A DNA stretch of 64,000 nt from Flavobacterium oncorhynchi (GCF_002217355.1 NZ_MUHA01000031.1:27443-91442); one strand, 5' to 3'. Positions 8,274 through 16,739 are shown, counted from the first letter of the stretch. Notes: a model not told the origin generated them from the sequence alone. Made by a program: numbers and translations.

Positions 8274-9370
8274 TATACAGGTTTTGAAAAGATATTAGAT
8301 ATAAAGATATTAATTTGCGTGAATATAAGCGCTATTTCAAGCACTGGAAACCAAATTTTAATATCATTTTCTTTTAATTTTCCTGCAGAGAATCCAATAA
8401 CAGTCCAAACTATGGTGTAGCGGGTTGCAAGAATTGCCAAGACTGCAATCCATTGAAATTGGAAAGCAAGCAGAATAATGACAGATAAAAAGAAAAACAA
8501 TTGTGAGCAGAAGAAAATTCCCAACTGAAACTTGTCGAAAAATTTATAATATTCAGCCGTAGAAACGTGCCTTCTTTTTTGAGTAAACCATTCTTTGTAC
8601 GATTCCTTTGGCTTAGAATAGGTAAAGCTTTCTGGAGTATAAGAAATGGTTGTATTCGATTTGTTTGCAGCCTGATTAATAAATAAATCATCATCGCCAG
8701 AACGAACTTGTATATGATCAATAAAACCATTTACATTAAAAAACTCGTCTTTTTTGTACGCTAAATTTCTTCCAACTCCCATATACGGAAATCCCGCTTT
8801 AGTCCACGAAAAATATTGAACCGCAGTTAAAACAGTCTCAAAACGAATGATTTTATTTAATAATGAACGTTCTATTTTTTCGTAACCTCCGTATCCTAAA
8901 ACAATAGTTTTGTTCATTGTAAATTGCGAAGTCATTGCTGTTATCCATTCTTTTGAAGTTGGGTAGCAATCAGCATCAGTAAACAATAAATACTCTTTTT
9001 TTGCGGCTTTAATTCCTAATGTCAAAGCGTATTTTTTATTTCCCCAAAAAGCTTCGTTGTTTTTTACTTTAACCAAACGAATATTAGGATATAGATTTTC
9101 AAATTCTTCAAAAACCTCTAAAGTTTCATCACTTGAAGCGTCATCAATCAAAACAATTTCGAAATCAGGATAATTTTGTTCAGCTAATAATGGGATAAAT
9201 TTCTTTACGTTTTCTTCTTCATTTTTTGCGCAGACGATAACTGAAACCGGAATTCTTTTTGGTGTAATATTTTGAGGTTTAGCGAATGCAAACTTTCCAA
9301 AAATTCCTAAGTAGTAGAAAACTTGAATAAAAACAATAGCAATAAAGAAGTAAAATAAAGTTATAAGCAT
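8264..9370 (-). CDS. Membrane-bound family 2 glycosyltransferase
   Basis: A 368-residue processive-type GT-A glycosyltransferase. There is one N-terminal helix (residues 2-22), then the catalytic domain: SVIVCAKNEEENV (nucleotide binding), LIDDASSDET, the DxD motif in FTDADCYP, the acceptor/base motif SGDDDLFI, and QKRRHVST as the QxxRW-like segment. Three C-terminal membrane helices follow. It would transfer a sugar from a nucleotide donor on the cytoplasmic face. The acceptor is unknown. It is the first gene of a pair with the ECF sigma factor and has a well-spaced promoter upstream. Confidence 0.9.
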   Translation of the reverse strand: MLITLFYFFIAIVFIQVFYYLGIFGKFAFAKPQNITPKRIPVSVIVCAKNEEENVKKFIPLLAEQNYPDFEIVLIDDASSDETLEVFEEFENLYPNIRLVKVKNNEAFWGNKKYALTLGIKAAKKEYLLFTDADCYPTSKEWITAMTSQFTMNKTIVLGYGGYEKIERSLLNKIIRFETVLTAVQYFSWTKAGFPYMGVGRNLAYKKDEFFNVNGFIDHIQVRSGDDDLFINQAANKSNTTISYTPESFTYSKPKESYKEWFTQKRRHVSTAEYYKFFDKFQLGIFFCSQLFFFLSVIILLAFQFQWIAVLAILATRYTIVWTVIGFSAGKLKENDIKIWFPVLEIALIFTQINIFISNIFSKPVYWK

Positions 9371-9410
9371 ATGGTTTTAATGTCTATTAATATCTGAAAT
9401 TTTGCGAGTA

Positions 9411-9440
9411 CAAAGGTAGTTATGAATTAGTAAATTTCAA
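9411..9440 (-). promoter_or_regulatory. Bacteroidota sigma-70 promoter for the glycosyltransferase-sigma pair
   Basis: On the minus strand TTG (9440-9438) is followed after 19 bases by TACCTTTG (9418-9411). Both boxes and the spacing fit the TTG-N19-TAnnTTTG consensus. It lies about 40 bases upstream of the start codon. This is the best-formed promoter seen in the window. Confidence 0.7.
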
Positions 9441-9454
9441 TGATTAATACAGAT

Positions 9455-10069
9455 TTACTTTCGGCATTTCAACATTTCCTTTGCAACAGCAATAGATTGA
9501 GGGTTTTCAGTCTTTTCTAATTCCGAAATTATGTTTTTATAATTATGATCGTCTCGATTTTGTGACAATTTTTTAGTTGCCTGAATTTCGTCAATTTCTA
9601 TTTCAAAACCAAAAATCCCTCGAGCTTCCCGCATTGTTTTAGCAGATAAGTCTTCAACTCTAACAGGATTCTCTGAATTTGCTTCATATTTATCAACTAG
9701 TTTTTTTAACTGTTCTACCGAAGTTTCGTAGTCAACAATTTTAATTCTTCCATAAACATGTACGGCTATGTAATTCCAAGTTGGTACATTTTCATGATCG
9801 TACCAAGACGAAGATATATAACTGTGTGGTCCTGTAAATACCGCTAGAATTTGATCGTTTGCTGCAAAACCTTCTGCTTGAGGATTCAGTTTTGAAATAT
9901 GTCCCTGCAAAATCTCTTTTCCGTCACGATTTATTTCAAGTTCTATCGGAATATGAGTTGCAAACAATTTCCCGTTCGTTTGATTAATTAGAATTCCAAA
10001 ACTGTTTTCTTTTAAAAAAGCTCTGATTTCTTCAGGATTCTCGTTTTTGTATAAATCAGGTGTGTACAT
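9455..10069 (-). CDS. PaiB-like FMN-binding protein
   Basis: A 204-residue protein starting MYTPDLYKNENPEEIRAFL, the standard opening of the PaiB family. An in-frame ATG at 10096 would add nine residues but lies inside an inverted repeat, so 10069 is preferred. Features of the split-barrel flavin fold are visible: SFGILINQ, ATHIPIEL, QILAVFTGPHSYISSSWY, VPTWNYIAVHVYGRI. The C-terminal helical segment carries MREARGIFGFEIEI. In Bacillus PaiB influences protease and sporulation genes, but in flavobacteria the role is untested and it may simply be an FMN-dependent oxidoreductase. Confidence 0.88.
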   Translation of the reverse strand: MYTPDLYKNENPEEIRAFLKENSFGILINQTNGKLFATHIPIELEINRDGKEILQGHISKLNPQAEGFAANDQILAVFTGPHSYISSSWYDHENVPTWNYIAVHVYGRIKIVDYETSVEQLKKLVDKYEANSENPVRVEDLSAKTMREARGIFGFEIEIDEIQATKKLSQNRDDHNYKNIISELEKTENPQSIAVAKEMLKCRK

Positions 10070-10090
10070 ATTTTTGTTGTTTATACAATT

Positions 10091-10152
10091 TGTCACATTG
10101 AGCGAAGTCGAAATGCTTTATAGGAAAGACTTCGACTTCGCTCAGTCTGACA
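10091..10152. repeat. Intergenic inverted repeat, GAGCGAAGTCGAA type
   Basis: A 22-base left arm (10091-10112, core TGAGCGAAGTCGAA) pairs with 10131-10152 (core TTCGACTTCGCTCA) with two imperfect positions around an 18-base loop. It sits between murB and the PaiB-like gene, where it could stabilise or end a transcript. There is no adjacent U-run. Confidence 0.75.
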
Positions 10153-10160
10153 ATGGGTTA

Positions 10161-10187
10161 AATTCGTGACAATTCGTGAAATTTGTG
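10161..10187. repeat. AATTCGTG dispersed repeat, copy 1
   Basis: The unit AATTCGTG-N2-AATTCGTGAAATTTGTG lies just downstream of murB. Related units are found at 13568-13628 and 15402-15430. Confidence 0.65.
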
Positions 10188-10190
10188 TTT

Positions 10191-11204
10191 TTAAATCACA
10201 TTTACTTCCGCTTCAATATGAATTCCAAAAGTCTCAAAAACTGTTTTTTGAACTTCTTTTGAAACGGCTAAAATTTCCTGTCCGGTTGCGTTACCGTAAT
10301 TTACTAAAACTAAGGCTTGATTTTTATGAACTCCAGCCTCTCCAAAACGTTTTCCTTTTAAGCCAGCTTGTTCAATCAGCCATCCAGCAGGAACCTTTAC
10401 TTCGGTTTCAGAAACTTCGTAAAACTTCATGTCAGGAAATTTTTTATGAATTTTCTCGAAATCAGATTTTAATAAAATTGGGTTTTTAAAGAAACTTCCG
10501 CTGTTTCCTAGTTCTTTTGGATCAGGTAGTTTACTTTGTCTAATGGCAATTACTGCATTACTTACCTCTTTTAATGTTGGTTCAGTAATGTTCTTTTTAG
10601 CCAATTCAGCTAAAATATCTCCATAAGAAGTATTGATTTTATGATTACGTTTGGTCAATTTGTAAATAACCGAAGTAATAATGAATTGATCTTTTACCTC
10701 ATTTTTAAAAATACTTTCACGGTATCCAAAATTACACTCAGCATTAGTAAAAGTTTTCATTTCCTGACTTGCAATATTCATCGCTTCGCAAGAAACAAAA
10801 GTATCTTTAATTTCGGTTCCGTAAGCGCCAATATTCTGTACCGGAGTTGTACCGACATTTCCAGGAATTAAAGACATATTTTCTAAACCGCCAAAATTGT
10901 TGTCGATTGTCCAAAGCACAAAATCGTGCCAAGTCTCGCCAGCCTGACTTTCGACCCAAACAAAATCATCGTCTTCTTTGATGATTTTTTTTCCTTTTAA
11001 ATCAATATGAATAACCAGCGCTTCAATATCTTTAGTTAAAAGCATATTACTTCCTCCGCCTAAAATGAATTTTCCCTCATCTTTATTTGCTGACAAAGTG
11101 GATTTTAATTCAGCAATTGAATGAACGGCAACAAATTTTTTTGCTTTGGCTTCGATGCCAAAAGTATTGTAGTTTTTTAAAGAAAAATTGGATTGGATTT
11201 CCAT
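10191..11204 (-). CDS. murB: UDP-N-acetylenolpyruvoylglucosamine reductase
   Basis: A cytoplasmic FAD enzyme that reduces UDP-GlcNAc-enolpyruvate to UDP-MurNAc using NADPH in peptidoglycan synthesis. Starting at 11204 gives 337 residues beginning MEIQSNFSLKNYNTFGIEA. An upstream ATG at 11255 would add 17 residues not expected in the family. FAD-binding motifs are FILGGGSNML and LSLIPGNVGTTPVQNIGAYG. The catalytic serine is in LGNSGSFFKNP, and the C-terminal domain shows AGWLIEQAGLKGKRFG. The length and the YRESIF segment indicate a type I MurB. Confidence 0.95.
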   Translation of the reverse strand: MEIQSNFSLKNYNTFGIEAKAKKFVAVHSIAELKSTLSANKDEGKFILGGGSNMLLTKDIEALVIHIDLKGKKIIKEDDDFVWVESQAGETWHDFVLWTIDNNFGGLENMSLIPGNVGTTPVQNIGAYGTEIKDTFVSCEAMNIASQEMKTFTNAECNFGYRESIFKNEVKDQFIITSVIYKLTKRNHKINTSYGDILAELAKKNITEPTLKEVSNAVIAIRQSKLPDPKELGNSGSFFKNPILLKSDFEKIHKKFPDMKFYEVSETEVKVPAGWLIEQAGLKGKRFGEAGVHKNQALVLVNYGNATGQEILAVSKEVQKTVFETFGIHIEAEVNVI

Positions 11205-11314
11205 AAATAAAAGGCTTTTTTGAGTTCCGAAACTTCGGAAAAATTCTGAGTTCAAAAGTAACGATTATAATTTATTTGAGCAGATTTTCTGTAAAAAGAC
11301 TTTTTCGAGAATTT

Positions 11315-12418
11315 TTATTTTAGGGCTTCAATAAATTGCTGCATTTCTTTCATCGTTCCTATTGTAATTCTTGTCCATTTTCCATTTTCCTCATAAATCT
11401 TTGTTCCCATTATATTGTGGTTTTCCAATTGCTTAAAGTAATCCTTTTTGTAATTCTCTAAAGAAAAATAAATAAAATTAGAATAAGACGGAATGCAGGT
11501 TAAGCCCAACTGAGTAAGTTGCTCTATGGTATATTTCTTTACTTCTTCATTTAAAGAAGATACTTCTCGAATAAATTTTTCATCATTTAAAGATGCAATC
11601 GCTGCAGCCGTTGTTACGACGCTGATGGATAAGTTAGGAGATGATTTTAAAACACTGAGTTCTTCAATTGTCGAAGAGTTTGCAACGGCATAACCTATAC
11701 GTGCGCCAGCCAAGCCATACATTTTTGAGAAAGTTTTAGTGATTATTAAATTCTTGTTTTCCATTACAAGATCGCTTAGTGATTGCTCTTTTGTAAAATC
11801 GATATAAGCTTCGTCAACAAAAATAATTGCTCTTTTTGAAGCTTCGTTTACAAAAGAAACTAACTGTTCTCTATCGCAGATTGTTCCCGTTGGATTATTA
11901 GGATTGCAGATATAAACCATTTTAGTATCTGAATCGATTGCTTTTAACATGGCTGTTAAATCATGCTTTTTATCGGCAGTTAATGGAACTGTTATTTTTT
12001 TAAATCCTAATTTTTCAGAAGGAAATGTCCAATAGTCGAAAGTGGTTTCGGCAAGTATAAAATTGCCTTTTTTTAAAGCAGTATATTGAAGTACTAAATC
12101 TAAAATTTCTGTTGAACCAGCGCCCAATAGAATGTTATTATCTGAGACATTATTTTTCTTGGCAATTAAAGAAATTAGTTCTTCTGAGGCATTCCAGCCA
12201 TATCGATTGCTGTTGTTAATGCTTTTTTGCATGGCAAGACGAGCTAGCGGCGAAGGTCCGTACGGATTTTCATTCGACCGTAATAAAATAGGAGATTTGT
12301 CTAAACTTGGAGTGATATAATTTTCTAATGGAGGATTTGCAAATGCTTCAAATTGACAAAAACCTAATCCTATTGTGCCTAATCCGATTTGTTTTAACCA
12401 GTTTCTTCTATTGCTCAT
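11315..12418 (-). CDS. HisC-like PLP aminotransferase with Tat-like leader
   Basis: A 367-residue fold-type I aminotransferase related to histidinol-phosphate aminotransferase. NPNNPTGT binds cofactor and substrate, FVDEAYIDF carries the PLP aspartate, and ITKTFSKMYGLAGARIGY has the Schiff-base lysine. The N terminus, MSNRRNWLKQIGLGTIGLGF, resembles a twin-arginine signal (Arg4-Arg5 followed by a glycine-rich hydrophobic stretch) and the mature part starts near FANPP. If exported, it would be a periplasmic aminotransferase rather than the histidine-pathway enzyme. No other his genes are nearby, which fits that view. The substrate is unknown. Confidence 0.85.
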   Translation of the reverse strand: MSNRRNWLKQIGLGTIGLGFCQFEAFANPPLENYITPSLDKSPILLRSNENPYGPSPLARLAMQKSINNSNRYGWNASEELISLIAKKNNVSDNNILLGAGSTEILDLVLQYTALKKGNFILAETTFDYWTFPSEKLGFKKITVPLTADKKHDLTAMLKAIDSDTKMVYICNPNNPTGTICDREQLVSFVNEASKRAIIFVDEAYIDFTKEQSLSDLVMENKNLIITKTFSKMYGLAGARIGYAVANSSTIEELSVLKSSPNLSISVVTTAAAIASLNDEKFIREVSSLNEEVKKYTIEQLTQLGLTCIPSYSNFIYFSLENYKKDYFKQLENHNIMGTKIYEENGKWTRITIGTMKEMQQFIEALK

Positions 12419-12493
12419 ATTGCTTTCAGAATTAAATTAGAGAATTCATTAAAACAGTATGTCGCTGAGGTTGAAAAAAAGTTACGCTTGCAG

Positions 12494-13552
12494 TTAAATA
12501 GATCGACAGTTGAGGAGTTTATGATATTTATCTGCAATAATTTTCATATTGGAGTTGTAATTAGCATTTTCTTCTACAAATTTTCTGTTTTGCAGCATGG
12601 CGTTGTTTCGAGATTCAACATTTTCAAAAGACCAGATTAATTCTTCAGCAAGTTGTTCGTTGTTATCGATTGTTATTAATTGTCCGTTTTTGCGATGTTT
12701 GATCAAGCTTTGATTTCCGGGAATGTCTGAAACAATAGGGTAGCAATTACAAGCCATAGCTTCAAATAAAGATGCCGAAACACCTTCAGTAATAGGCATG
12801 TTGATATAAATATTAGATTGCTGTAATAATTTTGGAAGTTCTGTATTTTGGATTCTTCCTGTAAAAGTTACTTTGGTTTCAATTTGTAATTTTTTTGCCA
12901 AATCTTTTAAAAACTGCAATCTTGTTCCGTCACCAACGATGGTTAAGGAAAAGTCAATTCCTCTTTGATTAAGAATAAAAAATGCCATTAAAATAGAATC
13001 ATGTCGATATTCGGGTTCTAAAGAACGAGTGATAATAGCTTCTATTTTATTTGAATTGTTTGTTGAAGGCGTGAAAAGAGATAAATCGATTCCTTTTGGC
13101 AGAACCATAACTTTGTTCATATCAACTCCAATAGTTTTCATGGAAATTGTCATTACGGGTCCCCAAGCATGGATTAAATGTGCTTTTTTGAAGGCGTATT
13201 TCTGAATGATTTTTTTAAAAGGATACAAAATAGAATCGTCCGGCCATAAATCTGTTTGACCTTGCTGTGCAATGACAATTGTTTTCGAGCCAGATAATGC
13301 TGCAAGAAATCCGTAACTTGTGGTTCTTTCAGCAATAACCATGTCTGGTTTTTCTTTTGTAATAATTTTTTGAATTGAAATTGGGGCGAAAAAATACTCT
13401 AGAATACGTTTGAATCTATTAAATTTTGAAGTGTTTGGCGTTTGAAGTTCCCAAGTAATAATTTCAAAATCGCCAAATTCTTTTAAACCTTTCATCCAGG
13501 TAATAGCATCGGCACGATAAGATTCTCCAAGAAAAAGTATTTTTCTTTTCAT
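12494..13552 (-). CDS. Family 4 glycosyltransferase (GT-B)
   Basis: A 352-residue protein starting MKRKILFLGESYRADAITW. The longer frame to 13582 adds ten residues that fall inside an inverted repeat, so 13552 is preferred. It has two Rossmann-like halves. The C-terminal donor-binding half has ITRSLEPEYRHD, LTIVGDGT and VTFTGRIQNTELPKLLQQ, followed by the family signature INMPITEGVSASLFEAMACNCYPIVSDIPGN, whose Glu residues contact the nucleotide sugar. The likely role is transfer to a lipid-linked or surface glycan. The donor and acceptor cannot be deduced. It stands apart from other glycan genes. Confidence 0.88.
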   Translation of the reverse strand: MKRKILFLGESYRADAITWMKGLKEFGDFEIITWELQTPNTSKFNRFKRILEYFFAPISIQKIITKEKPDMVIAERTTSYGFLAALSGSKTIVIAQQGQTDLWPDDSILYPFKKIIQKYAFKKAHLIHAWGPVMTISMKTIGVDMNKVMVLPKGIDLSLFTPSTNNSNKIEAIITRSLEPEYRHDSILMAFFILNQRGIDFSLTIVGDGTRLQFLKDLAKKLQIETKVTFTGRIQNTELPKLLQQSNIYINMPITEGVSASLFEAMACNCYPIVSDIPGNQSLIKHRKNGQLITIDNNEQLAEELIWSFENVESRNNAMLQNRKFVEENANYNSNMKIIADKYHKLLNCRSI

Positions 13553-13567
13553 TAGCAAAATGTTTTT

Positions 13568-13628
13568 CGCCACAAATTTCACGAATTTACACTAATTGAA
13601 TTCGTGCAAATTCGTGAAATTTGTGGCG
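13568..13628. repeat. AATTCGTG dispersed repeat, copy 2, as a full inverted repeat
   Basis: Perfectly complementary 21-base arms at 13568-13588 and 13608-13628 (core CACAAATTTCACGAATTT) surround a 19-base spacer that includes a further AATTCGTG. It separates the DUF2461 gene from the GT-B gene. Confidence 0.8.
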
Positions 13629-13640
13629 ATTATTTTTTTT

Positions 13641-14321
13641 CTAAAACTCTTCGTCTGTTTCTAAAGCGCGATTGATAAAATCATTTAAAGGCTTTAGCGC
13701 GATTAATTTTTTGCTCATTTTAGAAACAAAATCTTTTTCAGTCACTTCAGAAATATCATATTTTTGAGTTGCAGTAAAGCTTTTCAGTTTTAAAAACTCG
13801 ATTGCAGGATGTTCTTTTTCGTAACCTCGCGGTGGGTTTTTTAGCGAATTGTTTTCGTTTACATCTAAACTTCCAAACTCTTTCTTGAAATTTTTATCCC
13901 CTAGAAGAGCCTCTAAATCATCATGGAAAAAAGCAATTTCTTTACGAACTTTTTTTAAATCTTCAGATTCTGGAGAGTAAAATCCGCCAGCAATAAAACT
14001 AGCTCCTTTTTCAATATGTACATAATATCCTGCTCGGTTCAAACCTTTTGTCCCGCCAGAAATCCAAACACCTAAATGTGCTTTATAGGGAGATTTGTCT
14101 TTTGAGAATCGAATGTCGCGGTTGATTCTGAAGGTGCAGTTTTTAACTTCTAATAATTCTAACGAAGGATCAAGCGGTTTCATCGCGTCTAAAAAATCAC
14201 TTACCAATTGATGGTAATCTTTTTTGAAGATTTCGTAGCGCTTTTTATTGTCTTGAAACCAATCTCGATTATTGTTTTTCTTTAAATCGTCTAAAAATTG
14301 CAATGATTCTTTCGCTACCAT
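13641..14321 (-). CDS. DUF2461 family protein
   Basis: A 226-residue cytoplasmic protein that matches DUF2461 along its whole length. The N-terminal LQFLDDLKKNNNRDWFQDNKKRY helix is followed by FRINRDIRFSKDKSPYKAHLG (the most conserved block), then YYVHIEKGASFIAGGFYSPE, and near the end PPRGYEKEHPAIEFLKLKSF. The family is widespread and has no assigned biochemical function. The gene lies 10 bases downstream of the rhodanese-thioredoxin gene and is probably in one transcript with it. Confidence 0.85.
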   Translation of the reverse strand: MVAKESLQFLDDLKKNNNRDWFQDNKKRYEIFKKDYHQLVSDFLDAMKPLDPSLELLEVKNCTFRINRDIRFSKDKSPYKAHLGVWISGGTKGLNRAGYYVHIEKGASFIAGGFYSPESEDLKKVRKEIAFFHDDLEALLGDKNFKKEFGSLDVNENNSLKNPPRGYEKEHPAIEFLKLKSFTATQKYDISEVTEKDFVSKMSKKLIALKPLNDFINRALETDEEF

Positions 14322-14331
14322 ATTTAATGTT

Positions 14332-15030
14332 TTATTGCAGTTGTTTTCTTAATTCTTCTTCGCTGATGTATCCGATATTTTTCTTTTTCATTGTTTTATT
14401 TTCATATAAAAAAGTTGTCGGAAGCTGTGTTATTTCCATTTGCTGCGCTAAATCTTTGTTTTTATCTACATCAATTCTGATAATAACTGCTTTGTCAGCC
14501 AATTCTTTTTCTAGTTTTAAAATGTGAGGCTCCATTTGTTTACAAGGACCGCACCATTCAGCATAAAAATCAACAAACACTTTTTTATCCGTATTTAGTA
14601 AAGCATTGAACTCATTCATTGTCATTCCATTTTCAGAAGCTTCCGCATTTGGAGCGTTTTTATCATTCCAATTAATGAATCCTCCGTCAAGTTCATAAAC
14701 AGTTGTAAAGCCTAGTTCATTTAGTTTTGTTGCTGCTTTTTTACTTCTTCCGCCGCTTAAACAATAAACAAATACAGGTTTCGATTTGTCGTAAGCAGCT
14801 GCTTTTGAATCGAAATCTTCTCCGTTCCAGTTTACATTTACTGCTTTGTCTATATGTGCTGATGCAAATTCATCTGGAGTTCGAACGTCTAAAATTTGCG
14901 GATTTTCGGTTGTTTTAATTTTTTCGGCAAACTCTTGTGGTGAAAGTGATTCAAATGGAGTCGCTTTTTTTTCATTACAAGAAAAGAGTACAAATGAAAC
15001 TATTACCAATAAGATTTTAGGGAATTTCAT
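14332..15030 (-). CDS. Rhodanese-thioredoxin fusion lipoprotein
   Basis: A 232-residue predicted lipoprotein. The leader MKFPKILLVIVSFVLFSC ends in a lipobox with Cys18. Residues of about 25-125 form a rhodanese domain with active-site Cys90 in VYCLSGGRSKKA. Residues of about 135-230 form a thioredoxin domain with the redox pair Cys160-Gly-Pro-Cys163 in AEWCGPCKQ and the cis-Pro region ITQLPTTFLY. The combination suggests periplasmic sulfur transfer or disulfide chemistry, with one domain possibly reducing the other. The partner and substrate are unknown. Confidence 0.9.
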   Translation of the reverse strand: MKFPKILLVIVSFVLFSCNEKKATPFESLSPQEFAEKIKTTENPQILDVRTPDEFASAHIDKAVNVNWNGEDFDSKAAAYDKSKPVFVYCLSGGRSKKAATKLNELGFTTVYELDGGFINWNDKNAPNAEASENGMTMNEFNALLNTDKKVFVDFYAEWCGPCKQMEPHILKLEKELADKAVIIRIDVDKNKDLAQQMEITQLPTTFLYENKTMKKKNIGYISEEELRKQLQ

Positions 15031-15226
15031 GCTGTTGTGGTTTTAAAAATGATTTAGGCTAAAATAATGATTTTTCATTTTTAAAATCTTAATAGAATTA
15101 TAAAATCGAATTGTTGTTTTCTTTTGCAGCGAATTTTATGAATTGAAGATTAATAGGATGTGGAATTTTGACAAAATTCTATGCACGCTTTGAGTAAAAT
15201 CGAAGTCTCTTCAAAATAAAATAAAT

Positions 15227-15354
15227 TAATTGCCTCCAGCTTTAGCTGGAGGTATACAAACAAGTATCAAAGAGGCTTTAGCCAAACTTACACATTTGGC
15301 TAAAGCCCTAAGTTTTGTCTATAAAAAAACTCCAGCTAAAGCTGGAGTCAATTG
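15227..15354. repeat. Composite palindromic repeat element
   Basis: Three nested palindromes lie in tandem: CCTCCAGCTTTAGCTGGAGG at 15233-15252, GGCTTTAGCCAAA/TTTGGCTAAAGCC at 15274-15307 and ACTCCAGCTAAAGCTGGAGT at 15329-15348. The left and right outer blocks are also reverse complements of each other (one mismatch over 24 bases, including AATT ends), so the whole 128 bases can fold as one cruciform-like structure. It looks like a small non-coding mobile or REP-like element. Confidence 0.8.
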
Positions 15355-15401
15355 AATTCCAAACTTTGTCACAGTTGTTTGAGATCAAATAGGAATTAAA
15401 A

Positions 15402-15430
15402 AATTCGTGCTAATTCGTGAAATTCGCGGC
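15402..15430. repeat. AATTCGTG dispersed repeat, copy 3
   Basis: AATTCGTGCTAATTCGTGAAATTCGCGGC-type unit immediately downstream of recF (positions given), with the final part diverged from copies 1 and 2. Confidence 0.6.
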
Positions 15431-15436
15431 AAACAA

Positions 15437-16516
15437 TTACAAATTAAAAATTTTATAACTCTGATGCGTCAATTTTACAATGGCTTCTGTACGATCTGGA
15501 TGTGTGTCTGAAATAAAAAGCTGTCCAAATGTTTCGCTGTTTACCATTTCGACAATTTTTGCCACTCTGGTTTCATCCAACTTATCAAAAATATCATCAA
15601 AAAGTAAAAGAGGTTTTACGCCGCTTTGTTTCTTTAAAAACTCAAATTGAGCTAGTTTTAATGCGATTAAAAAAGATTTTTGCTGTCCTTGCGAGCCGAA
15701 TTTTTTGATAGGATGCGAATCGATTTCAAACAATAAATCATCTTTGTGTATTCCAGTGCTTGTATATTGCAGTGCTCTGTCTTTATTGATGTTCTCTTTT
15801 AGCAGTGTTAATAAATCCTTTTGATACAAATGACTTTCATAAACTACCTGAACAGTTTCTTCAGATCCTGTTATGGCTTGATGATGGATATTAAATATAG
15901 GTATGAATTGTTCTAGAAAATCTTTTCGTTTTTCAAAAATAGATTGTCCAAAAGTATTTAACTGCTCATTATATATAGATAAGGTATCATTGTCGAAAGT
16001 ATGATTGAGTGCAAAATATTTTAAAAGTGCATTTCGCTGTACAATTACTTTTTGATATTGTATCAGCTGGTGCAAATAACTTGAGTCTAATTGCGAAATT
16101 ACGCTGTCCATAAATTTACGGCGTGTTTCACTGCCTTCTACAATTAAATCACGATCAGCAGGTGAGATGATTACTAACGGAATAAAACCAATATGATCTG
16201 AAAATTTATCATAAGCTTTTCCGTTTCTTTTTAAGATTTTCTTTTGTCCTTTTTTTAAACTGCAGACAATTTGTTCTGTTCTTTTGTCTTTTTCTAATTC
16301 AGCATCAATAACAAAAAACTCTTCTCCGTGTTTGATATTTTGAACAGCAAGCGGATTGAAATAACTTTTTCCGTAAGCTAAATGATAAATAGCATCAAGA
16401 ACATTGGTTTTTCCAATTCCGTTTTTGCCGACAAAGCAATTAATCTTGATGTCGAAATCAAAATTAGCTTCGGCGAAATTTTTATAATTGAATAATGAGA
16501 TTTTGTTTAAATGCAT
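15437..16516 (-). CDS. recF: DNA replication and repair protein RecF
   Basis: An SMC-like ATPase that helps load RecA at gaps with RecO and RecR. The 359-residue length is standard. Walker A is VGKNGIGKTNVLDAIY at residues 29-44. The ABC-type signature region lies around KKFGSQGQQKSFLIALKL, and Walker B with the D-loop is LLLFDDIFDKLDETRV. The N-terminal MHLNKISLFNYKNF is the typical RecF opening. It is not next to dnaA, dnaN or gyrB here, as is common outside the classical oriC arrangement. Confidence 0.96.
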   Translation of the reverse strand: MHLNKISLFNYKNFAEANFDFDIKINCFVGKNGIGKTNVLDAIYHLAYGKSYFNPLAVQNIKHGEEFFVIDAELEKDKRTEQIVCSLKKGQKKILKRNGKAYDKFSDHIGFIPLVIISPADRDLIVEGSETRRKFMDSVISQLDSSYLHQLIQYQKVIVQRNALLKYFALNHTFDNDTLSIYNEQLNTFGQSIFEKRKDFLEQFIPIFNIHHQAITGSEETVQVVYESHLYQKDLLTLLKENINKDRALQYTSTGIHKDDLLFEIDSHPIKKFGSQGQQKSFLIALKLAQFEFLKKQSGVKPLLLFDDIFDKLDETRVAKIVEMVNSETFGQLFISDTHPDRTEAIVKLTHQSYKIFNL

Positions 16517-16731
16517 TTTTTTAAGAGACTCTAAAAAGAAAAATTACTGTTTTTGCAACGAGTAAAATTTAGACTGTAAAATTATCTAATTTTATCGATA
16601 TAAAAGGGTTTTAGCGTGTTTCAAGTTGATTTATTTTGACGCTGATGCGAAAGGAGTTAGCATTCTTAAAAATATTTGTTTTAAAATAGTGATAAAATTG
16701 ATTTTTTTTACCTCAGTTTCAATAAAAATTT

Positions 16732-16739
16732 TATTTTTG
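16732..16739 (+). promoter_or_regulatory. Candidate promoter -7 box of the TPR gene
   Basis: TATTTTTG fits TAnnTTTG and lies 22 bases ahead of the TPR gene start. The nearest upstream TTG (16698-16700) is further than the ideal spacing, so only the -7 box is supported. Confidence 0.35.

Larger units (their letters stand above)
15031..15436. other. Gene-free interval rich in repeats
   Basis: This 406-base gap between recF and the rhodanese-thioredoxin gene has no credible reading frame. It holds a composite palindromic element (15227-15354) and a degenerate AATTCGTG repeat (15402-15430). Confidence 0.75.

Noticed and set aside
10166..10489. Plus-strand 107-residue frame opposite murB
   Set aside because: It is a shadow of the well-supported murB gene on the other strand and resembles no family.
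15031..15436. CRISPR-like array in the recF gap
   Set aside because: The repeated units are palindromes in inverted order without regularly spaced unique spacers.
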